A stretch of DNA of 61,136 nucleotides from Gammaproteobacteria bacterium (GTDB lineage Bacteria > Pseudomonadota > Gammaproteobacteria > Nevskiales > Nevskiaceae), in assembly GCA_016182805.1 (NCBI GenBank), contig JACPFV010000063.1, forward strand, positions 1 to 61,136. Direction: 5' to 3'. Of the stretch, positions 36,555 through 45,504 are shown in pieces. Position 1 is the first letter of the stretch; each line of letters starts with the position of its first letter. A program made the translations under genes and the position numbers. The notes below the pieces were generated by a model, which searched no databases, was not told where the DNA came from, and was given only the letters and a program-made list of their open reading frames with translations.

Positions 36555-37913
36555 TTACGGGCTATGCCGGCGCGGCGGAAGCGGCCAGGCGCGCAACATG
36601 GCGCGACCGAGCGACAGGCCGATGAGCGCCGCCAGAGCGGAGGCCATCAGCACCGCGAGCTTGGCCGCCGCCAGCGCCGCCGGGTCGGCGAACGCCAGGT
36701 GCGCGACAAACATGGACATGGTGAAGCCGATGCCGGCGATGCATCCGACCAGGGCCACCCCGCGCAGGTTCACCCCGGCCGGCAGCTCGCACAGCCGGAG
36801 CCGGACGCAGGCCGCGGTCGCCAGCACGATGCCCAGCGGCTTGCCCAGCACCAGCGCCAGGACGATGCCGGGCAGCAGCGGGCCGACGGCGCCGGACTGC
36901 TGCGCCAGTGCGCCGACGTCCACGCCGGCGTTGGCCAGCGCGAACAGCGGCATCACCCCGAACGCGACCCACGGATGCAGCGCGTCCTGGACCCGCGCCG
37001 CGGGCGCCACCGCGTCGCGCTGGCTGCGCCGCACCTCGCGCGCCGGGCGCAGCAGCTCCTCCGGATCGCGCTCGCCGCGCCGCAGGCGCGCACCCAGCTC
37101 CTCGATCGCGGCGGTCGCCCGGCGCAGCAGTCCCTCGCTGCCGCCGAGCGGCACCGCGGGCGTCATCAGGCCCAGGAGCACCCCGGCCAGCGTCGGGTGC
37201 ACGCCGGCCGCGAGCAGGCCCAGCCAGACGACGGCGCCGGGCAGGACGTAGGCCGGTGCCGCCGGCACGCCCAGGTGCTGGAACAGCAGCACCAGACCCA
37301 GGCCGCCGCCGGCCAGCAGCAGGCCGCCGGCGCCGACGCCGCCGGTGTAGTAGAGCGCGATGATGACGATGGCGGCGATGTCGTCGATCACCGCCAGCGC
37401 CAGCAGCAGCACGCGCAGCTCCACCGGCACGCGCGGCCCCAGCAGCGCCAGCACGCCGACCGCGAACGCGATGTCGGTGGCGGTGGGCACGGCCCAGCCC
37501 TGGCGCAGCGCCGGGTCGTGCACCAGCAGCAGGTAGATCAGCGCCGGCGTGACCACGCCGCCCAGCGCCGCCGCCAGCGGCAGGGCGGCGCGCCGGCGGT
37601 CGGCGAGGGCGCCGTCGTGGATCTCGCGCCGGATTTCCAGGCCGGCGACGAGGAAGAACACGGTCATCAGCCCTTCGTCGATCCAGAAATGCAGGGGCCG
37701 GCTCACGGCCCAGCCGCCGAGGGAGAAACCGGCGGGGAGATGCCACAGTTGCTCGTACGAACCGGCCCAGGGCGAGTTGGCCCACAGCAGCGCCAGCACC
37801 GCCGCGCCCAGCAGCACGATGCCGCTGGCGGCCTCGATGTGCAGGAAATGCTTGAGCGGATTGAGTACGCGGTCTGCAATCGATGCAGCCGCCGGCGTCA
37901 GCGGTCGGTTCAT
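36555..37913 (-). CDS. nhaA: Na+/H+ antiporter NhaA
   Basis: 452 residues from ATG 37913, supported by a GGGGGG ribosome site 6 bases before it; ATG 37919 is an alternative. Twelve-helix antiporter that swaps 2 H+ for one Na+. The sodium site is Asp177-Asp178 in LAVIDDIAAI; TATDIAFAVGVLALLG (Asp147) and NAGVDVG are also typical. A 50-residue cytoplasmic loop lies near the middle, after helix 8. Third antiporter class in the window, with the NhaD-like and NhaP2-like genes. Codes just upstream of the WYL regulator on the same strand. Confidence 0.95.
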   Translation of the reverse strand: MNRPLTPAAASIADRVLNPLKHFLHIEAASGIVLLGAAVLALLWANSPWAGSYEQLWHLPAGFSLGGWAVSRPLHFWIDEGLMTVFFLVAGLEIRREIHDGALADRRRAALPLAAALGGVVTPALIYLLLVHDPALRQGWAVPTATDIAFAVGVLALLGPRVPVELRVLLLALAVIDDIAAIVIIALYYTGGVGAGGLLLAGGGLGLVLLFQHLGVPAAPAYVLPGAVVWLGLLAAGVHPTLAGVLLGLMTPAVPLGGSEGLLRRATAAIEELGARLRRGERDPEELLRPAREVRRSQRDAVAPAARVQDALHPWVAFGVMPLFALANAGVDVGALAQQSGAVGPLLPGIVLALVLGKPLGIVLATAACVRLRLCELPAGVNLRGVALVGCIAGIGFTMSMFVAHLAFADPAALAAAKLAVLMASALAALIGLSLGRAMLRAWPLPPRRHSP

Positions 37914-38092
37914 GGCCATCCCCCCAGTTGGCGGCCCGACCAACCGAATGCCTGCCAGCCCCAATGGCGCTGGCACCCGATTCATCGGACTGCCGCTGTC
38001 GTCGCGAGTTCCCTGGCGCGGCGGCGGTCACAAATTCGCCACGAGCGCCGCGCCGCTCGTCGCCGCGCGGCTTGCGCGCGCTCCTTCACGGT

Positions 38093-38127
38093 TTATCCAC
38101 AGGCTTATGCAGGCGCGCTGTGGACAT
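38093..38127. promoter_or_regulatory. DnaA-box-like sites between nhaA and parB
   Basis: TTATCCACA (38093-38101) matches the DnaA-box consensus TTWTNCACA exactly. A reversed TGTGGACAT (38119-38127) matches 7 of 9. TTATGCAGG lies between. The region is short, GC-rich and lacks an AT-rich unwinding element, so this is not a complete origin; a titration site or DnaA-regulated site for nearby genes is more likely. Chance occurrence of a single box is possible. Confidence 0.4.
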
Positions 38128-38155
38128 CGCGCGGTACGACCCCCGATTCGGTCGC

Positions 38156-38953
38156 TCAGGCCTCGTAGCCGAAGCGCGCCAGGATGCCGTCCAGCTCGTC
38201 CAACGAATGGAAGCGGATGCGCAACTCGCCCTTGCCGCCCTTTTCCGCCTGGATCAGCACCGGGTAGCCGAGATGGTCCGACAGCCGGCCCTCCAGCGCG
38301 GTCCAGTCGCTGGGCTTGCCGGGACGGAACACGATCTTCCGCTCGCGGCTTGCCGCCACCTTCTTTTCCAGCGCCCGCACCGTGAGGCGGCCGGACGCCA
38401 CCTCCACCGCCAGGCGCCCCTGCTCGGTCGGCGGCAGGCCGGCCAGCACCTTGGCGTGCGACAGCGAAACCAGGCCCTCGTTGACCATGGCCTGCACCTC
38501 GGGCGCGAGATTGAGCAGGCGCAGGTGGTTGGTCACGTACTCGCGCGACTTGCCGATCTTTTCGCCCACCGCCTCGTGGGTCATGCCGTAGGCCTCGACC
38601 AGGCGCTTGAGGCCCAGGGCGGTCTCCATCGGCGTCAGCGACTCGCGCTGGAGGTTTTCGATCAGGCCGAGAACGTACGCTTCATCGTCCGTGAGGTCGT
38701 CGCGGACCACCGCCGGGATCTCGTGCAGTCCCGCGAGCTGCGCCGCGCGCCAGCGGCGCTCGCCGGCCAGCAACTCGTAGCCCCAGACCTGGGTGCGCAG
38801 CACGATCGGCTGCACCACTCCGGACTCCTTGATCGACTCGGCCAGTTCGGCCAGCGCCTCCGGCCTGAAGTAGCGCCGGGCCTGCTGCGAGCCGGGGCGG
38901 ATCAGGTCGATGGGAATTTCCTTGATTTGGCCCGGCGGGCGCCTACTTGACAT
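38156..38953 (-). CDS. parB: ParB/Spo0J-family partition protein, no parA neighbour
   Basis: 265 residues. ParB CTPase domain with GVVQPIVLR and [13 protein letters not shown] (Arg box, residues 64-70), [15 protein letters not shown], then the helix-turn-helix (about 124-148; [23 protein letters not shown]) and a C-terminal dimer domain (LGYPVLIQ...[14 protein letters not shown]). The usual N-terminal GRGLxALL-type ParA-stimulating peptide is not visible; the protein begins directly with the linker [18 protein letters not shown]. No parA gene is adjacent. It may be a chromosomal ParB with a shortened end or a second, solitary ParB. Confidence 0.85.
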   Translation of the reverse strand: MSSRRPPGQIKEIPIDLIRPGSQQARRYFRPEALAELAESIKESGVVQPIVLRTQVWGYELLAGERRWRAAQLAGLHEIPAVVRDDLTDDEAYVLGLIENLQRESLTPMETALGLKRLVEAYGMTHEAVGEKIGKSREYVTNHLRLLNLAPEVQAMVNEGLVSLSHAKVLAGLPPTEQGRLAVEVASGRLTVRALEKKVAASRERKIVFRPGKPSDWTALEGRLSDHLGYPVLIQAEKGGKGELRIRFHSLDELDGILARFGYEA

Positions 38954-39018
38954 GTGTGAGGTGGATCGGGGAGGGGCTATGCGAAAATAAGGCGCTTTCG
39001 CGCTCAGGGGACATTATC

Positions 39019-39561
39019 TTGGAACAGCATTATCGGGCCATCATCCAGGCGATCGGCGAGGACCCGGCGCGCGAGGGCCTGCGCGACACGCCCGCGCGCG
39101 CGGCCAAGGCGCTGCAGTTCATGACCCAGGGCTACCGGCAGGACCTGGACAAGATCGTCAACGGCGCGATCTTCGAGTCCGGCAACGACGAGATGGTGAT
39201 CGTGCGCGACATCGAGCTGTACTCCCTGTGCGAGCACCACCTGCTGCCGTTCTTCGGCCGCTGCCACGTGGCCTACCTGCCCAACGGCCGCGTCATCGGC
39301 CTGTCCAAGATCCCGCGCATCGTCGACATGTTCGCGCGGCGCCTGCAGATCCAGGAGACCCTCACGCGCCAGATCGCCGAGTGCGTGCAGCGCGTGACCA
39401 ACGCGCTGGGCGTGGGCGTGGTGGTGGAGGCGCGCCACATGTGCATGATGATGCGCGGCGTGGAGAAGCAGAACTCGGCGATGACGACGTCCGCCATGCT
39501 CGGCCAGTTCCGCGACGACTCGCGCACGCGCACCGAATTTCTCACCTTGATCGGCCGCTGA
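39019..39561 (+). CDS. folE: GTP cyclohydrolase I
   Basis: 180 residues from TTG 39019, chosen because CAGGGGAC lies about 7 bases upstream; the upstream frame has only weaker starts (GTG 38956). Catalytic zinc ligands Cys71 and His74 (CEHHLLPF) and Cys142 (HMCMMMRG) are present, and [22 protein letters not shown] is the family core. It makes dihydroneopterin triphosphate from GTP, the first step of folate and pterin synthesis. Divergent from parB, with 65 bases between the starts that hold both promoters. Confidence 0.95.
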   Translation: MEQHYRAIIQAIGEDPAREGLRDTPARAAKALQFMTQGYRQDLDKIVNGAIFESGNDEMVIVRDIELYSLCEHHLLPFFGRCHVAYLPNGRVIGLSKIPRIVDMFARRLQIQETLTRQIAECVQRVTNALGVGVVVEARHMCMMMRGVEKQNSAMTTSAMLGQFRDDSRTRTEFLTLIGR

Positions 39562-39674
39562 GGCCGTCCGTTCCGGCGACGGCCGCGAGACGGACGGGCG
39601 GCTGGAAGGCGCATGGGAGAATCCGGCCGCCCGCCTTGTCGAAATGGCGACGGTTTTTGCTCCGGGGAGCGTTC

Positions 39675-40652
39675 ATGGCCAGTCTTGCCCGCAGGCTCGG
39701 TTTCGGGACCGCCCGTCAGCTCGAGGTGCTGACGGCGATGGAATCGTTCATCCGCAAGCGGATCGAGGCGCACCGCGGCCGCCGCAAGCTGTGGTTCCCC
39801 AACGACCTGCAGCCGGCCGACGCCGGCGCCGAGGACGAGGCGCTGACGGCGCGGCTGCGCGAGGCGGCCCGCCACCTGCCGGCCGCCGTGCTGGTGGCGC
39901 TGGCGCTCAACCTGCTGACCGAGGAAGGGCTGCCGCACTTCCACCGCCTGATCGCCCAGCACATGGGCCAGGACAGCGCCTGGTGCGAGTGGAACAACGT
40001 GTGGACCGCGGAGGAAGACCGCCACGGCTGCGCGATCCGCGACTACGTGCGCGACGCGCGCGTGTTCCGCATGGGCGCGCTGGAGCGCCTGCAATACCAG
40101 TACATCGAGGCCGGCTTCGAGCCGGACTGGGAGCAGGACCCGTACCGCCTGCTCGCCTATACGTCCTTGCAGGAAAAGGCGACGCAGGTCAGCCACGCCA
40201 ACACCGGCCGCGCCGCCGCCGATTACGAGCCGCGCCTGCAACGCATGCTCGCGCACGTCGCCGGCGACGAGTCGCGCCACTACCAGTTCTATCGCGCGCT
40301 GTTCGGCGAGGTGCTGAGCCAGGACCCCGACACCGCCCTGCACTCGCTGCAAAAGGTCGCGCTCGGCTTCGCCATGCCCGGCCACAACATCGCCGGCTTC
40401 GACGACATGAGCGAGGTGGTGCGCCGCGGCGACATTTTCGGACCGCGCCAGTACCAGGAGATCGTGGAAGAGCTGCTCGACCACTGGAAGATCGGCGCCC
40501 TGACCGGCCTGTCGCCCGAGGGGCGGCAGGCGCAGGACAAGCTGATGAAGGTACCCGCGCGCCTGTCGCGCATGGCCGATTACGTGGAAGCCAAGTCCGC
40601 CAGGCGCGGCTACCAGTTCGAATTTCTGCCGGCGGGCGGCGTCGAAGTCTAG
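39675..40652 (+). CDS. Acyl-ACP (soluble, ferritin-like) desaturase
   Basis: 325 residues. Soluble di-iron desaturase: Glu-rich TEEGLPHF at 82-89, EEDRHG (113-118) with His117, Glu167 in the SLQEKATQ helix, and DESRHYQFY (198-206) with His202. This matches the acyl-ACP desaturase family of plants and actinobacteria (DesA-like) rather than ferritins. It inserts a double bond in acyl chains on ACP, probably using ferredoxin. The 3' end overlaps the convergent acylphosphatase by 4 bases. A membrane desaturase of another chemistry type is encoded 3.5 kb away. Confidence 0.88.
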   Translation: MASLARRLGFGTARQLEVLTAMESFIRKRIEAHRGRRKLWFPNDLQPADAGAEDEALTARLREAARHLPAAVLVALALNLLTEEGLPHFHRLIAQHMGQDSAWCEWNNVWTAEEDRHGCAIRDYVRDARVFRMGALERLQYQYIEAGFEPDWEQDPYRLLAYTSLQEKATQVSHANTGRAAADYEPRLQRMLAHVAGDESRHYQFYRALFGEVLSQDPDTALHSLQKVALGFAMPGHNIAGFDDMSEVVRRGDIFGPRQYQEIVEELLDHWKIGALTGLSPEGRQAQDKLMKVPARLSRMADYVEAKSARRGYQFEFLPAGGVEV

Positions 40653-40921
40653 CGGCGGAGCACGAAACCGGGCGTCGGCGGCGCGTCCGCCGGCGTCCAC
40701 AGTACGGACTCGACCTGCGCCGCCGGCGGGCCGCGGTGCAGCCACAGGCGCAGCTTTTCCAGCGCCTCCGGCTCGCCGCAGGCGACGCCCTCGACGCGGC
40801 CGTCCGGCAGGTTCAGCACCCAGCCCGACAGGCGCAACTTTTGCGCCTCGTTCACGGTCGTTTGACGGAAGTACACGCCCTGCACGCGCCCGCTCACCAC
40901 AAACCGGTAACATGAACTCAT
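40649..40921 (-). CDS. acyP: Acylphosphatase
   Basis: 90 residues. Classic acylphosphatase: CYRFVVSGRVQGVYFRQTT with the phosphate-loop Arg and the catalytic Asn in LSGWVLNLPDGRVEGVACGE. It hydrolyses acyl phosphates in the cytosol. Its ATG (40921) touches the ATG of the next gene on the other strand, both in one CATATG, and it converges with the desaturase gene with a 4-base overlap. Confidence 0.93.
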   Translation of the reverse strand: MSSCYRFVVSGRVQGVYFRQTTVNEAQKLRLSGWVLNLPDGRVEGVACGEPEALEKLRLWLHRGPPAAQVESVLWTPADAPPTPGFVLRR

Positions 40922-41554
40922 ATGGGAATCGTAAGCCGTTTGCGTGACCGCGTGCAGCGCCTGCGCCAAGCCGGCGAGTCGCTGCTGGCCGAGCGGTTGC
41001 AGGGCGAGGCCGTGTCGCTGGCGGCGGAAGTGCCGGGCAGCGCCGGCCCGCTGTGGCAGATGAAGGTGGAGATGAAGTCGGAGCCGGAGGCCGACGGCGA
41101 GCGCGTGCAGTTGCGCGCGCAGTTCCGCCTGAGCCTGCGCCGTCCCGCGCCGGCGCCCAAGCCCGAGCCGGGCGCGCAGCCGCCGGCGCTGCCGGCGCGG
41201 GTCGGCCGGTGGATCGAGCGGCGCCTGGCCTCGCGCGTGGTGCAGGCGGTGGCGGCGCCGCTGCTGGACCGCGACTTTTCCACCTGGGTCGAGGTGCAGA
41301 CCTCCACCGCCGCGCTGGACGAGGGCAGCAAGGCACTGCTGCCGGAGAAGCTGTCGGCGCTGGGAATCAAGCCGAGCGAGCACCGGAAGATCGAGTCCTG
41401 GGCCGGCGAAGTCGAAGGCCCGCGCCCCGGCTTCGCCGCCATGACGCTGCTGCGCCTGGACAAGCGCGACCTGCCGCCGGACCTCCAGCAGGCGCTGGGC
41501 GGCAAGCCGTTCCAGCTCACGGCGGCCGTGGTCAACGTGGTCGAAGAAAAGTAA
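40922..41554 (+). CDS. Hypothetical soluble protein
   Basis: 210 residues. No signal peptide or membrane segment. N-terminal ~45 residues are helical and basic (MGIVSRLRDRVQRLRQAGESLL), a Pro-rich linker (RPAPAPKPEPG) follows at about 78-92, then a domain ending AAVVNVVEEK. The codon use is like the neighbours, so it looks native. I do not recognise a family. Starts at ATG 40922 back-to-back with acyP; no clear ribosome site is visible. Transcribed with the MATE gene, 7 bases apart. Confidence 0.6.
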   Translation: MGIVSRLRDRVQRLRQAGESLLAERLQGEAVSLAAEVPGSAGPLWQMKVEMKSEPEADGERVQLRAQFRLSLRRPAPAPKPEPGAQPPALPARVGRWIERRLASRVVQAVAAPLLDRDFSTWVEVQTSTAALDEGSKALLPEKLSALGIKPSEHRKIESWAGEVEGPRPGFAAMTLLRLDKRDLPPDLQQALGGKPFQLTAAVVNVVEEK

Positions 41555-41561
41555 GCCGCGC

Positions 41562-42890
41562 GTGCGCATCGCAAGCCCGCGCACGCGCGAGATCCTGGGA
41601 CTGTCGCTGCCGATCATCGGCGGCATGACCTCGCAGAACGTGCTCAACCTGGTGGACACCTGGCTGGTCGGCGGCCTGGGCGCCGCGGCGCTGGCCGCCA
41701 CCGGCATCTCCAACTTCCTCAACTTCATGGCGGTGGCCGCGATCACCGGCCTGTCCGCCGCGGTGCAGGCCACTGCCGCGCGCCGCGTCGGCGAGGGCCG
41801 GGATGGCGAGACCGCGGTGGCGCTCAACGGCGGCCTGCTGCTGTCGCTGGCGATCGGCCTGCCGCTGACGGTGGTGCTGATCCTGGGCACGCCCTGGGTC
41901 CTGAACCTGCTGCTGGACGACCCGGAAGTGATCCGCCAGGCGGTGCCGTACCTGCAGTGGCGCCTGGTCGCGGTTGCCTTCATCGGCATGAACTTCTCGT
42001 TCCGCGGCTACTGGAGCGCGGTCAAGCTGGCGCGGCTGTATCTCTACACGCTGCTGTGGATGCACGCACTGAACATCGCGTTCAGTTGGATGCTGATCTA
42101 CGGCAAGTTCGGCCTGCCGGCGCTGGGCACGATGGGCGCCGGCATCGGCACGACGCTCAGCATCGTCATCGGCACCGCGACCTATTTCTGGCACGCAAAG
42201 CGCCATGCGCACGGCGCCGGCTTCCTCGCGCGCCGGCCGAGCGCCGACCAACTGCGCGGGCTGCTGCGCCTGGGCCTGCCGTCCTGCGTGCAGCAGCTCC
42301 TGTTCTCCAGCGGCTTCGTCGTGCTGTTCTGGATCGTCGGCCAGATCGGCACGCAGGAGCTGGCGGTGGCCAACGTGCTGGTGAACCTGTCGCTGCTGGC
42401 CGTGCTGCCCGGCATCGGCCTGGGCCTGTCCGCGACCACGCTGGTGTCGCAGGCCCTGGGCCGCAAGGACGCGCCGGACGCGCATCGCTGGGCCTGGGAC
42501 GTGTACCGCGTCGGCGCCTGGGTGTTCGGCACGCTGGCGCTGCCGATGCTGCTCGCCACCGACGCGCTGCTGCTATTTTTCTTGCGCGACGCGCAACTGG
42601 TGGTACTGGGCCGCTTCCCGCTGCAACTGGTCGGCCTCGGCATCCTGGTGGACGGCCTCGGCCTCATCATGATGCACGCCCTGCTCGGCGCCGGCGCCGC
42701 CGGCCTGGTCATGCGCGTCGCCAGCGGGCTGCAATGGCTGCTGTTCCTGCCGCTCGCCTACCTGCTCGGCCCGGGCCTGGGCCTGGGCCTGGCGACGGTC
42801 TGGGGTGCGATGACGATTTACCGCGGCATCCAGGCCGTGGTCTTCATCGGCGCCTGGGAGCGGCGCGGCTGGGCGGCGATCCGGATCTGA
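41562..42890 (+). CDS. MATE-family efflux transporter
   Basis: 442 residues from GTG 41562, 7 bases after the hypothetical gene. Twelve membrane helices in two similar halves. Blocks typical of the DinF/NorM branch include LPIIGGMTSQNVLNLVDTWLVGGLG, AAAVQATAARRVGEG and LPSCVQQLLFSSGFVVLFWIVGQIG. It likely exports organic cations or drugs in exchange for Na+ or H+; substrates are unknown. Confidence 0.88.
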   Translation: MRIASPRTREILGLSLPIIGGMTSQNVLNLVDTWLVGGLGAAALAATGISNFLNFMAVAAITGLSAAVQATAARRVGEGRDGETAVALNGGLLLSLAIGLPLTVVLILGTPWVLNLLLDDPEVIRQAVPYLQWRLVAVAFIGMNFSFRGYWSAVKLARLYLYTLLWMHALNIAFSWMLIYGKFGLPALGTMGAGIGTTLSIVIGTATYFWHAKRHAHGAGFLARRPSADQLRGLLRLGLPSCVQQLLFSSGFVVLFWIVGQIGTQELAVANVLVNLSLLAVLPGIGLGLSATTLVSQALGRKDAPDAHRWAWDVYRVGAWVFGTLALPMLLATDALLLFFLRDAQLVVLGRFPLQLVGLGILVDGLGLIMMHALLGAGAAGLVMRVASGLQWLLFLPLAYLLGPGLGLGLATVWGAMTIYRGIQAVVFIGAWERRGWAAIRI

Positions 42891-42897
42891 ACCCCGT

Positions 42898-44166
42898 TCA
42901 GTGCAGCCGCGCGCCGAACAGCTCGCGTGACCGCCGCCAGATCCAGCCGACCGTCGCCAGCGTCATCGCGCCGCCGAACAGCACGGACGGCACCGTGCCC
43001 ATCAGCTTCGCCGCGAGACCGGATTCGAAAGCGCCCAGCTCGTTGGACGAGCTGACGAAGATGCTGTTGACCGCGACCACGCGGCCGCGCAGGTGGTCGG
43101 GCGGCATGGCCTGCAGGATGGTCTGGCGGATGATGACGCTGACGCTGTCGAAAGCGCCGGTGGCGAACAGCATGGCGGCCGACAGCCAGAAGCTTTCCGA
43201 GACCGCGAACAACAGCGTCGCCACGCCGAAGCCGGCGACGGCCCACAGCAGGTTGCGCCAGGCCTTGCGTGTCGGCGGGTGGTAGGCGCACAGCAGCATC
43301 GTCAGCAGCGCGCCCACCGCCGGTGCCGCGCGCAGCACGCCCAGGCCCTCGGGGCCGACGCGCAGGATGTCCTCGGCGAACACCGGCAGGATCGCGACCA
43401 CGCCGCCGAACAGCACCGAGAACATGTCCAGCGAGATCGCGTAGAGGATGACCTTGGTGCGGAACACGTAGTCCAGCCCTTCCTTGAGGCTGGCCCACAG
43501 GCCGCCCGCTTCCTGCGGCTTGGCCACCACCGGGCGCGGGGCGATGGTGGAGATGAGCAGGAACGCCAGCGCGAAGGTCCCGACCACCACCGCCAGGGTG
43601 CCGGACAGGCCGAAGCCGGCGTAGAGAAAGCCGGCGGCGACCGGGCCAAGGATCGCGCCCGCCTGCCAGAACGAGCTGTTCCAGGCGGAGGAATTGGGAT
43701 ACAGCTCGCGCGGGACCAGAAACGCCTTGAGCGAGGACGCTGCCGGCGAGTAGATGCCCCGCGCCAGACCCAGCAGGAAGATCACGCCGTAGATCGCGGC
43801 CAGCAAGGCGGCCTGCGACAGCAGCGGACGCACTGCCGGCAAGGTCAGGACCCACAGCGCCAGCGAGCCGAGCAGGATCGCCAGCAGTGCCCCCTGCATC
43901 AGCCCGCGTCGCTCGCGGTTGTCGGCGAGATGACCGCCGAACAGCGCCAGCCCCATGAACGGGATGGCTTCCGCCAGTCCGATGAAGCCCAGCGACAGCG
44001 GATCGCGCGTGAGGCGGTACAGCTCGTAGCCCAGCGCCACCTCCTGGATCAGGATGGCGGCGGTAATCAGGAACGTGGCGCCGGAAAGATTGCGGAACTC
44101 CGGATAGCGCAGCGCCGCGAACGGATCGTGCGCCGCGCCGGCGGTTATCGCGTCAGGCGTGGACAA
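42898..44166 (-). CDS. MFS transporter (EntS/MFS_3-like)
   Basis: 422 residues from TTG 44166; no other start fits and no strong ribosome site is seen, so the start is uncertain. About 12 helices. The block FGGHLADNRERRGLMQGALLAILL is the MFS motif A (GxLaDrxxrr), and AFLVPRELYPNSSAWNSSFWQAGAILGPVAAGFLYAGFG resembles the MFS_3 branch that holds EntS-type exporters. Substrate unknown. Follows the membrane desaturase by 6 bases, same strand. Confidence 0.85.
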   Translation of the reverse strand: MSTPDAITAGAAHDPFAALRYPEFRNLSGATFLITAAILIQEVALGYELYRLTRDPLSLGFIGLAEAIPFMGLALFGGHLADNRERRGLMQGALLAILLGSLALWVLTLPAVRPLLSQAALLAAIYGVIFLLGLARGIYSPAASSLKAFLVPRELYPNSSAWNSSFWQAGAILGPVAAGFLYAGFGLSGTLAVVVGTFALAFLLISTIAPRPVVAKPQEAGGLWASLKEGLDYVFRTKVILYAISLDMFSVLFGGVVAILPVFAEDILRVGPEGLGVLRAAPAVGALLTMLLCAYHPPTRKAWRNLLWAVAGFGVATLLFAVSESFWLSAAMLFATGAFDSVSVIIRQTILQAMPPDHLRGRVVAVNSIFVSSSNELGAFESGLAAKLMGTVPSVLFGGAMTLATVGWIWRRSRELFGARLH

Positions 44167-44172
44167 CGCGGA

Positions 44173-45360
44173 TCAGGCGCGGACCGCCACCGGCTGCAAG
44201 GCCAGCTGCGCCGCCACCGCCTGCTCCAGCATCTCGCGGGCGCGGGCGATGATCTCGTCCATGGCCGGCGAGCGCGCGAACATGCGCTGGGCGCGGGCGC
44301 GCATCTCGTCCAGGCTCGGCAGCTCGGGCAGGTGGACCTGCGCCAGTTTTTCCTGGGCGCGCTTGCAGAAGTCCTCCCAACGCTGGCCGGGGTTGGCGGC
44401 GGCCCAGCGGACGCGCGCGCGTTCGGCGATCTTCTCCACGGAGAAGCTGGCGGCCAGGTGCGCCGCGACGCGCTCTTTGATCTCGGCCGACAGCGAGCGC
44501 TGGCCGGCGACCACGTGCGCCGGCGGCTCGCGCAGGCCCCACACCAGGCGCAGGGCGGACAGGCCCTTGAGCAGGTAGTAGGTGACGTCCACTTCCCACC
44601 AGCGGAAGCCCTGGCGCGTCGAGGCCATGAAGTAATGGTGGTTGTTGTGCCAGCCTTCGCCGAAGGTCAGCAGCGCCAGCCACCAGTTGTTGCGCGAGTC
44701 GTCGCCGGTGAGATAACGCTGGCGGCCGACCACGTGGGCGACGGAGTTGATCGCGAAGGTGGCGTGATACAGCGCGACGCTGGAGCAGAAGAAGCCGACG
44801 AACAGGCCGGACCAGCCGAACAGCGCCCAGGTGGCGAAGCCCAGCACGATGCCGGGCAGGAAGCGGTTGCGGTCCAGCCACATCAGCTCGGGGTAGCGCG
44901 TGAGGTCGGGCGCGCGGCCGTAGTCGGCCTTCTGCGCCTCCTCGTGGAAGATCCAGCCCAGGTGCGAGAACCAGAAGCCGTACTGGCGCGGCGAGTGCGA
45001 GTCGCGCGGCGTGTCGGAATAGCTGTGGTGGTCGCGGTGCTTGGCCGCCCACCACACCGCGCCGCTCTGCAGCGAACTTTGCGCGATGAAGGCGAGCAGG
45101 AACTGAAACGCGCGGCCGGTCTGGAACGCGCGGTGCGCGAAGTAGCGGTGATAGCCGGCGGTGATGCCGAACATGCGCAGGGCGTAGAGGCCGACGGCCA
45201 GGGCGACGTCGGACCAGGACACGCCGGTGAAGAACACGCCGACGCAGGCAACATGGACGAGGACGAAGGCGATGAAGGCGCCGGTGATTTGGACTTGGCG
45301 GGTGTCGTACTTGGAAGTCATCGGTTTGAAGGCCGGGTAGACGCAATCGCGCTGGGTCAT
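44173..45360 (-). CDS. Membrane delta-9-type fatty acid desaturase
   Basis: 395 residues from ATG 45360 (ATG 45321, giving 382 residues, is equally possible; neither has a clear ribosome site). Four helices and the three histidine boxes of the acyl-CoA/phospholipid desaturase family: HRYFAH (71-76), HRDHH (108-112) and HNNHH (238-242). The C-terminal ~100 residues after the core are helical and charged, beyond the usual length, perhaps a partner-binding tail. It puts a double bond into fatty acids at the membrane. Followed by the MFS gene. Confidence 0.88.
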   Translation of the reverse strand: MTQRDCVYPAFKPMTSKYDTRQVQITGAFIAFVLVHVACVGVFFTGVSWSDVALAVGLYALRMFGITAGYHRYFAHRAFQTGRAFQFLLAFIAQSSLQSGAVWWAAKHRDHHSYSDTPRDSHSPRQYGFWFSHLGWIFHEEAQKADYGRAPDLTRYPELMWLDRNRFLPGIVLGFATWALFGWSGLFVGFFCSSVALYHATFAINSVAHVVGRQRYLTGDDSRNNWWLALLTFGEGWHNNHHYFMASTRQGFRWWEVDVTYYLLKGLSALRLVWGLREPPAHVVAGQRSLSAEIKERVAAHLAASFSVEKIAERARVRWAAANPGQRWEDFCKRAQEKLAQVHLPELPSLDEMRARAQRMFARSPAMDEIIARAREMLEQAVAAQLALQPVAVRA

Positions 45361-45457
45361 GAGGGGCGAAGACTGCCGTGCAATGATGGCCGGGGCAATA
45401 GCTGGAATCGCCCAACGCCGACCGAGAAGCGGCAAGTCCGATCGCGTGAGCGCATTC

Positions 45458-45488
45458 GTGACCTAAAATCGGTCCATATACAGGTCAC
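45458..45488. promoter_or_regulatory. Inverted repeat and promoter before Phd/ParE-type module
   Basis: GTGACCT (45458-45464) and AGGTCAC (45482-45488) form a perfect 7-base inverted repeat with 17 bases between them. A TATACA (-10-like, 45477-45482) and a weak TTCGTG (-35-like, 45455-45460) flank or overlap it. It is the likely self-operator of the antitoxin. Confidence 0.6.
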
Positions 45489-45504
45489 ATCTGGAGTCTC
45501 TCCG

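Noticed and set aside
37914-38155. Complete oriC between nhaA and parB
   Set aside because: One perfect and one partial DnaA box only; no AT-rich unwinding region and no further boxes.
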